DNA of 47,425 bases from an uncultured Collinsella sp. (GCA_902492935.1 CABUNJ010000020.1:1-47425); one strand, 5' to 3'. Positions 1-8,709 are shown, counted from the stretch's first letter. A program made the numbers and translations. Notes: generated by a model not told the origin, from the letters alone.

Positions 1-52
1 CCCTAATGGGAGGCTCGTCATCAACCACCAAGATGTTCCAGCCTTCGGACAT
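1..52 (-). CDS. Response regulator, N-terminal fragment (cut by window edge)
   Basis: Only the first 17 codons are inside the window. They read MSEGWNILVVDDEPPIR, the beta-1 strand and acidic Asp-Asp-Glu pocket that opens a CheY-like receiver domain. A ribosome-binding site (AGAGGGG, 8 nt before the ATG) is visible, and the start lies 38 nt after the stop of the upstream sensor kinase. It is therefore almost certainly the cognate regulator of that kinase. The output domain lies outside the window. LytS/YesM-type kinases usually pair with LytTR or AraC-type regulators, so one of those is expected, but this is inference. Confidence 0.8.
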   Translation of the reverse strand, partial: MSEGWNILVVDDEPPIR

Positions 53-90
53 ATGTGCTTCCCCTCTTTTTCTCTCAATCCAACCGCGTG

Positions 91-1476
91 CTACGCCGTC
101 AACGGCGCGGGCTCATGCGGCTCGCCGTTCAGCTCGACGATGACCTGCGTTCCCACGCCCTCCTGGGACTTCACGCGCATGCCGGAATCTTCTCCGTAAA
201 AGAAATGGATGCGCTGAAGCACGTTGAAGAGCGCCAGGCCGCAACCTCGCTTGACGGAGCCGTCGGCGGTAATGCTCTCGGGCTCCTCCAGGCGATGCTG
301 CTCAAACAGATGCGCGCAGACCTCTTCGCTCATACCGATGCCATCGTCCTCGACGATGATCTCCAAACCGTCATCGGTCTCGAAAGCCCTAACATGAATA
401 GAAAGCGGCTCGGTCTCGCGCTGCGCGTGCTTGATGCAGTTTTCGAGCAACGGCTGCAAGATAAACGGCGGCACCATGCAATCGCGCACCTCAAAGTCGA
501 TATCGACCGAGACGCGCAGACGGCCGTCGCCATAACGAGCCTGCATAAGATTGATATAGCGAGTGCCCTGTTCCACCTCGCGCTCGAGCGTTGTGAGGGT
601 ATCGGAATCAGAAAGCGTCTGACGGTAGTAATTGGAAAAGTCGATCAGCAGCGACCTGGCCTTGTCCGGCTCGGTACGTACGAGCGACACGATGGTGCTG
701 ATGGTGTTAAACAGAAAATGAGGATCGACCTGCGATTGCAAGGCGCGCAGCTCCACACGGGCCGTAAGCTCGTCCTGGCGCTCGAGCTCAAAGCTCGCAA
801 GCTGCGTGGAAATGAGGTCGGCAAAGCCCGAGGCAAGCGCCGTCTGGCGCATATCGATGCTGCTCAGACGGGGATAATACAGCTCGAGCGTGCCCACGCA
901 ACGCCCGCGCACGGTAAGCGGTGCGACAATACCGGCGCGCAGGCGCGGAAAGTAGCCACCCGTCTCGGTCGAGGCATCGCGCGAGAACACGCTTTGCTCA
1001 CCGCTGTTGATCACGTTGAGCGTAGTCCGCAGCACCACCGGGGTGCCCGCGGGGCATTTTGCCGAGTCCTCGCCCCAGCTTGCCAACACCTGCTTGCCGT
1101 CGGTAAAGCAGATGGCAGAGGCGATAGTTTCGGACAGGATGATCTTAGAGGCGCCCAGGGCAGCTTCGGGCGTAAGGCCGCGCGACGTGTAGGCGAATAT
1201 TTTTGAAGCGATGGCGAGCGTGCGGTCGGTTGCGCTCGATGTAAGGTCGTCGGGAACGACAAAGACGTACGAGAAGAAGAAGCACAGCATGACCAAGCCG
1301 GCAATGACGACAACGGCCGGAACGGGATTGGGATTATCGGTTAGATCCCAGATGAGCAGCAGGATAAGCAGCGGAACGACAATACCGAGCAAGATGGCTT
1401 GAACCACATGCTGAGCGGTACGAAAGACCTTGGTAGAGTTGTAGCTCTTGCCCAGAATCAGCCTATTGAGATCCAC
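91..1476 (-). CDS. LytS/YesM-type sensor histidine kinase
   Basis: Membrane sensor kinase of the His_kinase (PF06580)/HATPase_c class, 461 aa from the proposed start. Two membrane helices (about residues 24-44 and 51-74) are followed by a GAF-like sensory region (about 85-220). The phospho-acceptor motif is DPHFLFN with His253. The ATPase lobe shows the N box LLENCIKHA, the G1 box VEDDGIGM and the G2-like GCGLALFN. The chosen start is GTG at 1476, because an AAGGAG site (1483-1488) lies 6 nt upstream. The ATG at 1482 abuts that site, and ATGs further upstream lie in a hairpin. The response regulator follows directly, so this is a two-component pair. The signal sensed is unknown. Confidence 0.88.
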   Translation of the reverse strand: MDLNRLILGKSYNSTKVFRTAQHVVQAILLGIVVPLLILLLIWDLTDNPNPVPAVVVIAGLVMLCFFFSYVFVVPDDLTSSATDRTLAIASKIFAYTSRGLTPEAALGASKIILSETIASAICFTDGKQVLASWGEDSAKCPAGTPVVLRTTLNVINSGEQSVFSRDASTETGGYFPRLRAGIVAPLTVRGRCVGTLELYYPRLSSIDMRQTALASGFADLISTQLASFELERQDELTARVELRALQSQVDPHFLFNTISTIVSLVRTEPDKARSLLIDFSNYYRQTLSDSDTLTTLEREVEQGTRYINLMQARYGDGRLRVSVDIDFEVRDCMVPPFILQPLLENCIKHAQRETEPLSIHVRAFETDDGLEIIVEDDGIGMSEEVCAHLFEQHRLEEPESITADGSVKRGCGLALFNVLQRIHFFYGEDSGMRVKSQEGVGTQVIVELNGEPHEPAPLTA

Positions 1477-1514
1477 CGTCATCTCCTTCTTACTGACGCA
1501 CCCCATAGCAATAA

Positions 1515-1536
1515 AGAGGGCCGCAAGCGACCCTCT
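1515..1536 (-). terminator. Hairpin terminator after the amidohydrolase gene
   Basis: Arms AGAGGG/CCCTCT (1515-1520 and 1531-1536) enclose a 10-nt loop and are followed on the minus strand by TTTATT. It lies between the amidohydrolase stop (1595) and the sensor kinase, so it separates the two transcripts. The short T run makes efficiency uncertain. Confidence 0.55.
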
Positions 1537-1594
1537 CCATTGCATTATGCAATCAAATACTGTGTTTTACATCAAGCCATCGATGAACGGTAGC

Positions 1595-2872
1595 TTAGGC
1601 GCTGTACTTGTTTGCCTCGCCGAAGGTGCCGGCCTCGACAATCCAGCCGTCCTTCATGATGACGTCCATGTTGTCGGTGTTGAGCACGTGGATGTCGGCG
1701 GCGACGTCACCGTTGACGACCAGCAGGTCGGCGCACTTGCCGGCCTCGATGGAACCGGTCTCGTCCTCGATGTGGCACATCTTGGCACCGTTGAGGGTGG
1801 CACAGGTGATGGTCTCGACCGGGGTGAAGCCGATCTTGTCGACGAACTCGTACATCTCCTCGATGGAGCAGGTGCCGTACGGGGTGACGAAGGAGAAGGA
1901 GTCGGAGCCGATCGTCATGACGACGCCGCGCTTCTTGGCCTCGCGCAGGCAGTCGTAGTTGCGCTGCAGCTCCTTCTCGACCAAGGTGCCCTCGTACTTG
2001 TCGTGCAGCTCGGGGACGTAGACGGGCGGATAGGTGGCGTACCAGGTGGGCAGGAAGGCGATCGTCGGGGTGAAGAAGGTGCCCTGCTCGGCCATGAGGT
2101 CCATGGTGCGCTCATCGATATCGAAGCCGTGAATCAGCTGCTCGCAGCCAAAGCGAACGGAATCGTAGGCAGCGGCGTGGTTGTTGTAGCAGTGGCTCCA
2201 CACGGGGATGCCGACCATCTTGGCCTCTTCGACCACGGCCTGAATCTCCTCGGAGCAGTAGTGCTGGTCGCGGCCGGAGTCCCAGCGCCAGATGCCACCA
2301 CCGGTAGCCCAGATCTTGATGGCATCGGGGTTCTCGCGCAGGCGACGACGGACGGCCTTGCGCAGATCCCAAGGACCGTCGACCTGATCGCCCCAGGGGT
2401 GCGATTCCTTGTTGAGCTCCTGGCTGCAGTGGTGGGAGTCGCCGTGGCCGGCAACGCGGCAGAAGCCAAGGCCGGTGGCCAGAACGCGCGGGCCCTTGAA
2501 GACGCCCTTGTCGATGCAGTCACGGATCTGGATACCAAAGCGGCCGATCTCGCAGACGGTGGTGAGGCCGTGGGTGAGGCAGTCATAGGCCTGCTTGACG
2601 GCGACGGCCTGCTTCTCGAGGAGCGGCTGCATGACCCAGTCGGTGTCATCGTCAGTCAAGTTGCCCGAGAAGTGCAGGTGGGTGTCAATCAGGCCGGGAA
2701 GGACGGTCTTGCCGGCGGCGTCGATAACCTCAACGCCCTCGGGAAGGTCCTGCATAGCACCGGCGTACTCGATCTTGCCGTTGTCGTCGACGAGAACGAG
2801 GGAGTTCTCGACCGGCTCGGCACCGGTACCGTCGATGAGCTTACCGCCAACGATTGCATACTTAGTGGACAT
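1595..2872 (-). CDS. Metal-dependent amidohydrolase (imidazolonepropionase/prolidase-like, COG1228 type)
   Basis: A 425-aa cytoplasmic hydrolase of the amidohydrolase superfamily. The metal-site set is complete: HxH in DTHLHF (His65, His67), a candidate carboxylated lysine in AIKIW (Lys186), His227 in WSHCYNNH, His248 in IHGFD and Asp324 in GSDSF. This is the binuclear pattern that uses a carboxy-lysine bridge. N-terminal (1-60) and C-terminal (370-425) beta segments form the usual small sandwich. The start is supported by AAGGAGG 4 nt before the ATG. An APC permease lies 131 nt upstream on the same strand, which suggests uptake and hydrolysis of one amide, dipeptide or cyclic imide substrate. 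The substrate cannot be read from the sequence; imidazolonepropionase and Xaa-Pro or Xaa-Arg dipeptidase are alternatives. Confidence 0.85.
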   Translation of the reverse strand: MSTKYAIVGGKLIDGTGAEPVENSLVLVDDNGKIEYAGAMQDLPEGVEVIDAAGKTVLPGLIDTHLHFSGNLTDDDTDWVMQPLLEKQAVAVKQAYDCLTHGLTTVCEIGRFGIQIRDCIDKGVFKGPRVLATGLGFCRVAGHGDSHHCSQELNKESHPWGDQVDGPWDLRKAVRRRLRENPDAIKIWATGGGIWRWDSGRDQHYCSEEIQAVVEEAKMVGIPVWSHCYNNHAAAYDSVRFGCEQLIHGFDIDERTMDLMAEQGTFFTPTIAFLPTWYATYPPVYVPELHDKYEGTLVEKELQRNYDCLREAKKRGVVMTIGSDSFSFVTPYGTCSIEEMYEFVDKIGFTPVETITCATLNGAKMCHIEDETGSIEAGKCADLLVVNGDVAADIHVLNTDNMDVIMKDGWIVEAGTFGEANKYSA

Positions 2873-3003
2873 GGTTCCTCCTTATGGATCCATATAGTGG
2901 GCGAGGCCGTGTTGGGTTAAGGCCTCACAAAGCTACCCAAGTGGCGCCGGGTTCGGTGCGCGGAAGAGAGGGGCCCGCGCACCTGATCCGCCCCGGCTCG
3001 GCG

Positions 3004-4455
3004 TTACTTTTTGCGGGAATTGGTGAAAGCCATGAGGGCCAGGCCAATAGCCAACCAGCCGATCACGATGCTCCACTCCACCATGTTGAGGGAGGCGGGA
3101 GAGAACGGAATCACGAGCAGGCCGATGATGATGGCGCAGGCAGCAATAGCGAGGGAGATGCCAAACTTGCCGCCGGGCACCTCGTAGGGACGAGGCAGGT
3201 CGGGCTCGGTGAAGCGCATGCGCAGGCAAGCGAGGGCGACCATGCCACAGGAGAAGATGAAGGCGAGAGCCGACACGTTGGTCAGAGGGATGAGCATGTT
3301 CTTGCCCAGGAACGGACCGACGACGGTGATGACGCCCAGAACGACGCAGGCGAGCTTGGGAGCGCCGGACTTGGGGTCGACCTCGGCGAACTGCTCGGGC
3401 AGCTGGCCCTTGCGGCCCATGGCGAGCATGATGCGGCTCGTGGCGCCGTAGAAGGAGTTCATCGGACCCATGGGTCCAAGCGTGGCGATGACGAGCATGG
3501 CCAGGTACAGAAGCATGTTGATGCCCTTGAGGCAGGCAAGCGCGGGAACCGGGCTCTTAACGAACTCATGCCAGTCGAGGATGGTGCCGAACGAGTAGAT
3601 GCAGACCATGTAGAAGCCGCCGGCGGCCAGCAGGGCCAGGGAGATGATCTTGCCGAACTTGTTCCAGTTGAGGCCCTCGGCTGCTTCCTCAGCCTGCTGA
3701 GGAATGGTGTCGAAGCCGGCGTAGAAGAACGGAGTCAGAACCAAGACCGACACGATGCCGGCGAACAGGCTGGTGCTCTCGGTAGCGGCCTTGCCGCCGC
3801 CAGCGCCGGTGACCTGGGAGAACACGGGCATGGCGTTGTCCGGCGAGCCGGTGAACAGCGAGACGCCCATGGCGAGCAGCATGCCGCAGAGCAGGGCCTT
3901 GGTCAGGAAGGCCTGGAGCTTGGCGGCCGAGCTGGCGCCGCGGAAGTTGAGGAAGATGACGTAGACTGCAAAGCCGAGCGCGATCAGCGTCGGGAACAGG
4001 TAGACGTCGGCCCCCAGGATGGTGTAGAGCTTGACGGCGCGCAGCCACTCAAGGCCGGGCAGGCTGCCGAACATCTCGGACACGAGGGTCGAAATGGCGA
4101 TGGCCTCCCACGGGCACAGGATGCCGTTGCCCAGGGCCAAAAGCCATCCGGTGATGTAGCTCAGCGTACGGCCAAAGCTACGATCGACGTACTCGACGAT
4201 GCCGCCCGAGATGGGGATAGCAGCCGTGAGCTCACCGAAAACAGCTCCGACGGGCACGAGGAAGATTGCACCCAAGAGGAATGCGATCATAGCGGGAACG
4301 GGACCGCCGCCCACGACCATCCAGTCGCCGACCTGCAGAACCCAACCGGTACCGATGATGGCACCGAAACCGATGGTGAAGAAGTTCCAGAGCGAAAGCG
4401 TTTTCTTCATGCCGCCGTTATCCTCGACTGCAACTTCTGCGTTCTTGTCCGCCAT
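3004..4455 (-). CDS. APC-superfamily amino acid permease
   Basis: A 483-aa polytopic membrane protein with about 12 hydrophobic helices. The first helix carries IGFGAIIGTGW, the unwound Gly-rich substrate motif of the amino acid-polyamine-organocation family. PISGGIVEYVDRSFG further on matches the conserved loop near helix 3. The start at 4455 was chosen because a GGAGGGG site sits just upstream; the next ATG 13 codons upstream has no comparable site. The gene precedes the amidohydrolase on the same strand with a 131-nt gap and probably shares its transcript, so it likely imports that enzyme's substrate or a related amino acid. The direction (uptake or exchange) is not determinable. Confidence 0.88.
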   Translation of the reverse strand: MADKNAEVAVEDNGGMKKTLSLWNFFTIGFGAIIGTGWVLQVGDWMVVGGGPVPAMIAFLLGAIFLVPVGAVFGELTAAIPISGGIVEYVDRSFGRTLSYITGWLLALGNGILCPWEAIAISTLVSEMFGSLPGLEWLRAVKLYTILGADVYLFPTLIALGFAVYVIFLNFRGASSAAKLQAFLTKALLCGMLLAMGVSLFTGSPDNAMPVFSQVTGAGGGKAATESTSLFAGIVSVLVLTPFFYAGFDTIPQQAEEAAEGLNWNKFGKIISLALLAAGGFYMVCIYSFGTILDWHEFVKSPVPALACLKGINMLLYLAMLVIATLGPMGPMNSFYGATSRIMLAMGRKGQLPEQFAEVDPKSGAPKLACVVLGVITVVGPFLGKNMLIPLTNVSALAFIFSCGMVALACLRMRFTEPDLPRPYEVPGGKFGISLAIAACAIIIGLLVIPFSPASLNMVEWSIVIGWLAIGLALMAFTNSRKK

Positions 4456-4810
4456 TGTTCCCCTCCTTTCCTTTTTGACGCCCCTTGACGTCACCCCTTG
4501 CGCGGTCTGTTTTGCCGCGCGCTTTTATTTCGTGGCTTTAAGATACGGCCTTGGCACAGCAGCGCCGCTTGTAGCTCGACCGAAGGCAGAACTGCAAAAC
4601 GAGCGGCGCCGTTTTTGGGACGAACGGCGGGAGACGTCATTCGTCTTGGACGCTTTCATCTTGTCTGCTTTTGAATACCTGTTGCCGTGACGCTTGGCGC
4701 TCGGCGCGACAACGTTCATACCATTTGTCAGGCTTTTGGCGCACATGCCCATGTGTCGTGCATCTTTTTATGTAGGATAGACAAGTTACACATGAGGCAA
4801 GGTGATTCGA
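4456..4810. promoter_or_regulatory. Divergent intergenic region between permease and C39-like peptidase
   Basis: About 355 bases without a convincing gene, so it must hold the promoters of both divergent genes. A hairpin with 8-bp arms GCGCCGCT/AGCGGCGC (4562-4569 and 4602-4609) is followed on the plus strand by CGTTTTT, like an intrinsic terminator. No plus-strand gene lies upstream of it, so it may end a short leader or small RNA. I could not place -35/-10 pairs with confidence. Confidence 0.4.
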
Positions 4811-5812
4811 ATGGCATACGGATACAATGACGGCGACCAACGGCCACAAAGCGTGCGCCTTGCCGGCCGCACCACGTCAACGCCCAGAATCACCTCCGAC
4901 AACGACAACCCGCAGCGCCCCCAAGAGCAGCTCGGGACTTCTTCGCGGCAACAAAGCCGTACCGTGCAGCAGTCAGACCGCGTGAGTACGAGCACACGCC
5001 AACGCCAGACCGACACATTGCAGCCACGCCGCTACGATCGCCGTAAGACCGACTACTACGTCAAGCGCTCCTTTTCGCGACCTCAACGCGATCGCGGCAA
5101 TTCCGCCCCTCACCCTGCGTCGCACACCACAAGCCACGCGCTTCCGGCCCGCCGCCTACGCCTTGCGCTTTGCTCCATCGCCGCCTGCCTCGTCTTTGTG
5201 TTTTTGGGATCCTGTATCTCCCACGGATCAGCCGGTCTTGAGCCCACTGCCGAGGACAAGCTGCTTAAAGCTTCCGTCGCACCCGGCTACTCATTTGCTT
5301 TTTCGACCCCGCGTTCGCAGTGGAGTGCCGGCACCATGCCCCACATCTACCAAATTGACCCCGCATGGTCGGAGCTGCCCTATGCCGGTGGCACTATTCG
5401 CGAAAACGCTTGCGGTCCTACCTGCCTCACCATGGTCTATATCTTTAAGACCGGCCATACCGATAAGACGCCGGTCGATATATGCGCACTGGCCGAAGCC
5501 GGCAACTACGCCCCCACTGGTGCCACCGAGTGGTCGTTTATGACAGGCGGTGCGTGGCAGCTGGGGCTCAACGGAACACAGCTCTATAACGATCGCGAAT
5601 CGATTACCCAAGCACTTCGCTCGGGTGCGCCCGTCATCGCCGCAGTGCGCCCCGGTACATTTACCAACGTAGGCCACTACATCGTGCTCTACGGCATCGA
5701 CGATGCCAACCAGATTGGCGTCTACGACCCCAACTCGGCCAGCCGCAGCGCCCGCCGCTGGGGCGTCGTAGAGGTCCTCAACGAAATCGAAGCCATGTGG
5801 GCCTACTACTAG
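4811..5812 (+). CDS. Membrane-anchored C39-like (papain-fold) cysteine peptidase
   Basis: A 333-aa type II membrane protein. Residues 1-110 are a polar, Arg/Gln/Thr-rich cytoplasmic stretch, one hydrophobic helix follows (about 115-140), and the rest is extracellular. The catalytic domain is Peptidase_C39_2-like: Cys201 in ENACGPTCLT, His289 in NVGHYIVLYG and Asp306 in YDPNSA form the triad. The start is ATG 4811, preceded by AAGGTG at 6 nt; a GTG at 4802 is possible. It is followed at once by the 5809-5866 inverted repeat and stands alone. No peptide substrate or ABC exporter is next to it, so a bacteriocin-leader peptidase role is not supported. A surface or envelope protease is the safer reading. 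Confidence 0.75.
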   Translation: MAYGYNDGDQRPQSVRLAGRTTSTPRITSDNDNPQRPQEQLGTSSRQQSRTVQQSDRVSTSTRQRQTDTLQPRRYDRRKTDYYVKRSFSRPQRDRGNSAPHPASHTTSHALPARRLRLALCSIAACLVFVFLGSCISHGSAGLEPTAEDKLLKASVAPGYSFAFSTPRSQWSAGTMPHIYQIDPAWSELPYAGGTIRENACGPTCLTMVYIFKTGHTDKTPVDICALAEAGNYAPTGATEWSFMTGGAWQLGLNGTQLYNDRESITQALRSGAPVIAAVRPGTFTNVGHYIVLYGIDDANQIGVYDPNSASRSARRWGVVEVLNEIEAMWAYY

Positions 5813-5866
5813 TCATTGGGGACGCTCTTGTTTGACTAGTCGTTTAAGAACGTCCCCAATGACTAG
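5809..5866. repeat. 16-bp perfect inverted repeat overlapping the peptidase stop
   Basis: CTAGTCATTGGGGACG (5809-5824) is matched exactly by its reverse complement at 5851-5866. The 26-nt loop contains the palindrome GACTAGTC (5834-5841). The left arm includes the stop codon of the peptidase gene. No T run follows, so it is not a classical terminator. A related GGGGACA/GGGACGTTC-type hairpin occurs at 14316-14364, which suggests a dispersed REP-like family. Confidence 0.75.
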
Positions 5867-5878
5867 GTGAATAGCAAA

Positions 5879-5908
5879 AGCCCCGCAGTCGGAGCGGACT
5901 GCGGGGCT
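5879..5908 (-). terminator. Rho-independent terminator of arcC
   Basis: Perfect 12-bp arms AGCCCCGCAGTC/GACTGCGGGGCT enclose a 6-nt loop and are followed on the minus strand by TTTT. It lies 66 nt after the carbamate kinase stop codon and is well placed to end that transcript. Confidence 0.88.
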
Positions 5909-5973
5909 CATGAAGAGAGGCTAGTTTGTGGGCGCTTTGCCCGGCGCCCACGAGAGAGGCAACAGTGTAGAGA

Positions 5974-6936
5974 CTACTCGTGGATGCGGGTACCGGAGAG
6001 GCCGGCCATGGTCTCGGCGGCCTTGTCCAGAGCGCCGATGATGCAGGTGCGGCCCTTGCGGGAACGCGCGAACTTGATGGCAGCGCGAACCTTGGGCTCC
6101 ATGGAACCCTTGCCGAACTGGCCCTCGTCGGCCAGGCGCTCGGCCTCGTCGGCGGTGATGTCCTCGAGCTCCTCCTGGTTGGGCTTGCCGAAGTTGATGG
6201 CGACGTGCTCGACGGCGGTCAGCAGGAACAGGACGTCGGCGTCGCAGTCCTCGGCCAGCAGCTCGCCGCCCAGGTCCTTGTCGATGACGGCGGGGACGCC
6301 CTTGTAGCAGCCCTTGTTCTCGTAGTCGCGGACGACGGGGATGCCGCCGCCACCGCAGGCGATGACGATGAACTCGTTGTCGAGCAGGTTGAGGATGGAG
6401 TCGGCCTCGACGATCTTCTTGGGATCGGGGGAGGCGACGACGCGACGCCAGCCGCGGCCGGAATCCTCGACGAAGACCTTGGAGGGATCCTCGGCCATGA
6501 ACTCCTTGGCCTGCTCCTCGGTGTAGAAGGGGCCGATCGGCTTGGTCGGGTTCTTGAACGCGGGGTCGTCGGGGTCGCACTCGATCTGGGTGACGACGGT
6601 GGCGGCGTGCCAACGCTTATAGCGCTTGTGCATCTCGCGGCCGATGCCCTGCTGCAGGTGATAGCCGATGTAGCCCTGGGACATGGCGCCGCACTCGGGC
6701 AGCGGCATCTCGGGGGTGCCGATGGCGTCGTGGGCGGCGGCGAAGGCGTTCTGGATCATGCCGACCTGCGGGCCGTTGCCGTGGGTGATGATGATCTCGT
6801 TGCCCTGCTCGATCAGGCCGAGGAGAGCGTGGGCGGTGTTGCTCACGGCCTCGATCTGCTCGACGGGGTTGTTGCCGAGGGCGTTGCCGCCAAGGGCGAC
6901 GACAATACGATCGGGCTTGCCAAGAGGCTTAGACAT
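5974..6936 (-). CDS. arcC: Carbamate kinase
   Basis: A 320-aa cytoplasmic enzyme of the amino acid kinase fold that makes ATP and carbamate from carbamoyl phosphate and ADP, the last energy-yielding step of arginine, agmatine or allantoin-type catabolism. Family motifs are clear: VVALGGNAL at the N-terminus, ITHGNGPQVG, VIACGGGGIPV in the middle and VLFLLTAVEHVAINFGKP before the C-terminal ATP site. The ATG at 6936 has AAAGGA 8 nt upstream; an ATG 12 codons further up lacks one. It is monocistronic, bounded by its own terminator and a long upstream gap. No arginine deiminase or ornithine carbamoyltransferase gene is nearby, so the source of carbamoyl phosphate is not shown here. Confidence 0.95.
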   Translation of the reverse strand: MSKPLGKPDRIVVALGGNALGNNPVEQIEAVSNTAHALLGLIEQGNEIIITHGNGPQVGMIQNAFAAAHDAIGTPEMPLPECGAMSQGYIGYHLQQGIGREMHKRYKRWHAATVVTQIECDPDDPAFKNPTKPIGPFYTEEQAKEFMAEDPSKVFVEDSGRGWRRVVASPDPKKIVEADSILNLLDNEFIVIACGGGGIPVVRDYENKGCYKGVPAVIDKDLGGELLAEDCDADVLFLLTAVEHVAINFGKPNQEELEDITADEAERLADEGQFGKGSMEPKVRAAIKFARSRKGRTCIIGALDKAAETMAGLSGTRIHE

Positions 6937-7538
6937 TGCTGGAATCCTTTCTGTAAAAGGCCTACAACCCATTAATAACCCGCGTCCGTGCGATACGCGA
7001 GTTTATTAAGGTTTATATTCTCTTTATCGCTCATTTTATTCATTTTGAAAATAGCGGAACGGTGAACGGTCGTTTTTATCCGCTCAGCGTACAGAACCCC
7101 AGCTCAAGCATATCTACGTCATTTACGTGCAACTTTATTTTAATAGAGCAGGGATTAGACCAGATTATGCAAACTGTATCTTTGCTAAACACAAAACAGA
7201 CAGCGCAAAATCTTACTCGCACTATACGAGATTCTATGCACTTATTGGACGAGTATGCAGCCCTGCAATAACATGGCGTTTTTCATCCAGCATAAGGAAT
7301 AGACGAGCGCCTATGCCGCGCGTCGGCCGGCAGCCGGCGAGCCGTCTCGTCGATTGCCGCTTCCAGAAAATCAAAAACTGTTATTGCGCGCGCAATTGCG
7401 GCATGGTACTTTAGCGAAGAACAGCGCGGGCTGGGGCGACAGAGATCTGTCGTGAAGTTTGGGTTCGGCGACCCCGCTGCTGTCTTCTCCTTATCCGCCA
7501 GCGAACCCCTTGAGCGACGGATTGAGGAGGTCCTTACT
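6937..7538. promoter_or_regulatory. Long AT-richer gap upstream of arcC and of the DUF3830 gene
   Basis: About 600 bases separate arcC (minus) from the DUF3830 gene (plus). The first half (6970-7290) is visibly AT-rich and must contain the arcC promoter. Bases 7283-7420, read on the minus strand, give a short protein-like stretch (IARAITVFDFLEAAIDET) with no start or full domain, possibly the tail of a decayed gene. I see no RNA gene, no clear operator and no intact reading frame with a ribosome-binding site. Confidence 0.35.
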
Positions 7539-7955
7539 ATGACAAAAATGCTCAAGATCACGCTGAATGGCGAGACGTTTCTCGCCGATATGCTCTGGGA
7601 CAAGGCTCCCGAGACATGCAAGCTGTTCGAATCGTCCTGTCCGGTCGAGTCACGTATCTTTTCGGCCAAGATCTGCGATGCCGAGGTAACCTATCCCGTA
7701 TCGGGCCCCATCGCCAATTACGAGCACATCGAGAACCCCGTCTTTCACGAGCCGGCGGGCGCCGTGAGCTGGTATGGCGGTTGGTCGTCAATTTGCATCT
7801 TCTTTGACGTGTGTGAGCCCTTTGGCACCTGCAACATGTTCGCCCGCATCTGCGAAGCCGACCGCGGGCGTTTTGCCGCCGCCTGCCGCAATGTCTGGGA
7901 CAACCAGGGCATGTACATTAAAAACGAAATCGTCGAGATCGAAACGGAGGCCTAA
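7539..7955 (+). CDS. DUF3830-type cyclophilin-fold protein
   Basis: A 138-aa soluble protein resembling the DUF3830 family (cyclophilin-like beta-barrel). The N-terminal block KITLNGETFLADMLWDKAPE followed by a Cys-containing segment, the acidic mid-region and the PAGAVSWYGG patch are what suggest this. The start at 7539 is fixed by GAGGAGG 8 nt upstream. The stop is 2 nt before the next ATG, so the two genes are translationally coupled. Family members often lie beside amidohydrolase, hydantoinase or amino-acid catabolic genes, and an amidohydrolase and carbamate kinase lie within 6 kb here. The biochemical role of the family is not established, so no reaction is assigned. The family call is from pattern recognition. 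Confidence 0.6.
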   Translation: MTKMLKITLNGETFLADMLWDKAPETCKLFESSCPVESRIFSAKICDAEVTYPVSGPIANYEHIENPVFHEPAGAVSWYGGWSSICIFFDVCEPFGTCNMFARICEADRGRFAAACRNVWDNQGMYIKNEIVEIETEA

Positions 7956-7957
7956 AG

Positions 7958-8482
7958 ATGATGGATATCAACACCCTGTTCGTACTCGACCTTGCCGAGT
8001 ACACCACTGCACTTGAGGCCCTCGCCGACCAAATGATGCTCGAGGAGCCGCGCGATATCGATTACATGCGCCGACGCAAGCTCGACACCAGCCGCGAATT
8101 CGCCGTCTGGAACTTCACCGTCGGCTACTGTATGAACGCCGCCGACGCCCTCTCCCTCCTGCGAGCCCAGGCCAACGAAAACGCCAACGACGGCACCGCC
8201 GACCTTTCAACGATCAACAACAGCGCCGCGCGCCTGTGCGACTGGTTCTCGGGCGCCTTCGACGTCACCGGCAAAATGGATGACACGACGGCAATCCTCG
8301 CCCACAGCCGTGACCTCTACGCCCAGGTCGAGACTCACGAACAGTTCGCTGCCCTCACCCGCGCCACCGAGCGCTATCTGGTCCAGCTCCAATTTTGGGT
8401 CGACCGCCAGATTCCCTGGCCGGCTATTAGCGACCTCGTCCACGGCTACCGCCTACGCACAGAGAGCGGCGAGACAAGGTAA
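7958..8482 (+). CDS. Hypothetical helical protein coupled to the DUF3830 gene
   Basis: A 174-aa protein that I do not recognise. It is mostly predicted alpha-helix with acidic and aromatic residues (LDLAEYTTALEALADQMMLE near the start, WVDRQIPWPAISDLVHGYRL near the end), with no signal peptide, membrane helix or Cys cluster. It starts at ATG 7958, with a GGAGG site inside the end of the preceding gene and a 2-nt gap to that gene's stop. It therefore probably acts with the DUF3830 protein, perhaps as a partner subunit; this is inference from spacing alone. Codon use matches the chromosomal background. Confidence 0.7.
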   Translation: MMDINTLFVLDLAEYTTALEALADQMMLEEPRDIDYMRRRKLDTSREFAVWNFTVGYCMNAADALSLLRAQANENANDGTADLSTINNSAARLCDWFSGAFDVTGKMDDTTAILAHSRDLYAQVETHEQFAALTRATERYLVQLQFWVDRQIPWPAISDLVHGYRLRTESGETR

Positions 8483-8633
8483 CCAAGCAAGCAGCACCGA
8501 CAACACCCCACCATCGGAATCCAAAGTAAGTATCAGAGGGCTGGAGACGCACCCAACAGCGTCCCCAGCCCCTTCGCAAAGTAGAGCACTGTTTCAGCGG
8601 CCTTGAGGCCTATTCGAACCTTTGCTATCTCCT

Positions 8634-8709
8634 AATTTTTGTATATCTACGACGTTATTATCTGCCAATTTTTGTATGATTTTAGGCGATTCTATCTGTC
8701 AATTTTTGT
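8634..8709 (+). repeat. Three helically spaced AATTTTTGT direct repeats upstream of the AAA ATPase gene
   Basis: AATTTTTGT occurs at 8634-8642, 8667-8675 and 8701-8709, spaced 33 and 34 bp apart (about three helical turns). Each copy is preceded by a TATCT-like pentamer (ATCT in all, TATCT in copies 1 and 3), giving a unit close to TATCTNYCAATTTTTGT. The last copy ends 14 nt before the start codon of the ATPase gene. This looks like an operator array or spaced promoter elements for that gene. Confidence 0.7.

Noticed and set aside
7283..7669. A minus-strand frame with a protein-like tail in the arcC/DUF3830 gap
   Set aside because: The first part is antisense to the DUF3830 gene. The tail may be a decayed gene, but I cannot name a family or find a start.
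8634..8709. The repeated AATTTTTGT units as a CRISPR array
   Set aside because: The units are only about 15 bp, there are three of them, and no cas genes are nearby. The same goes for the 47078-47242 array.
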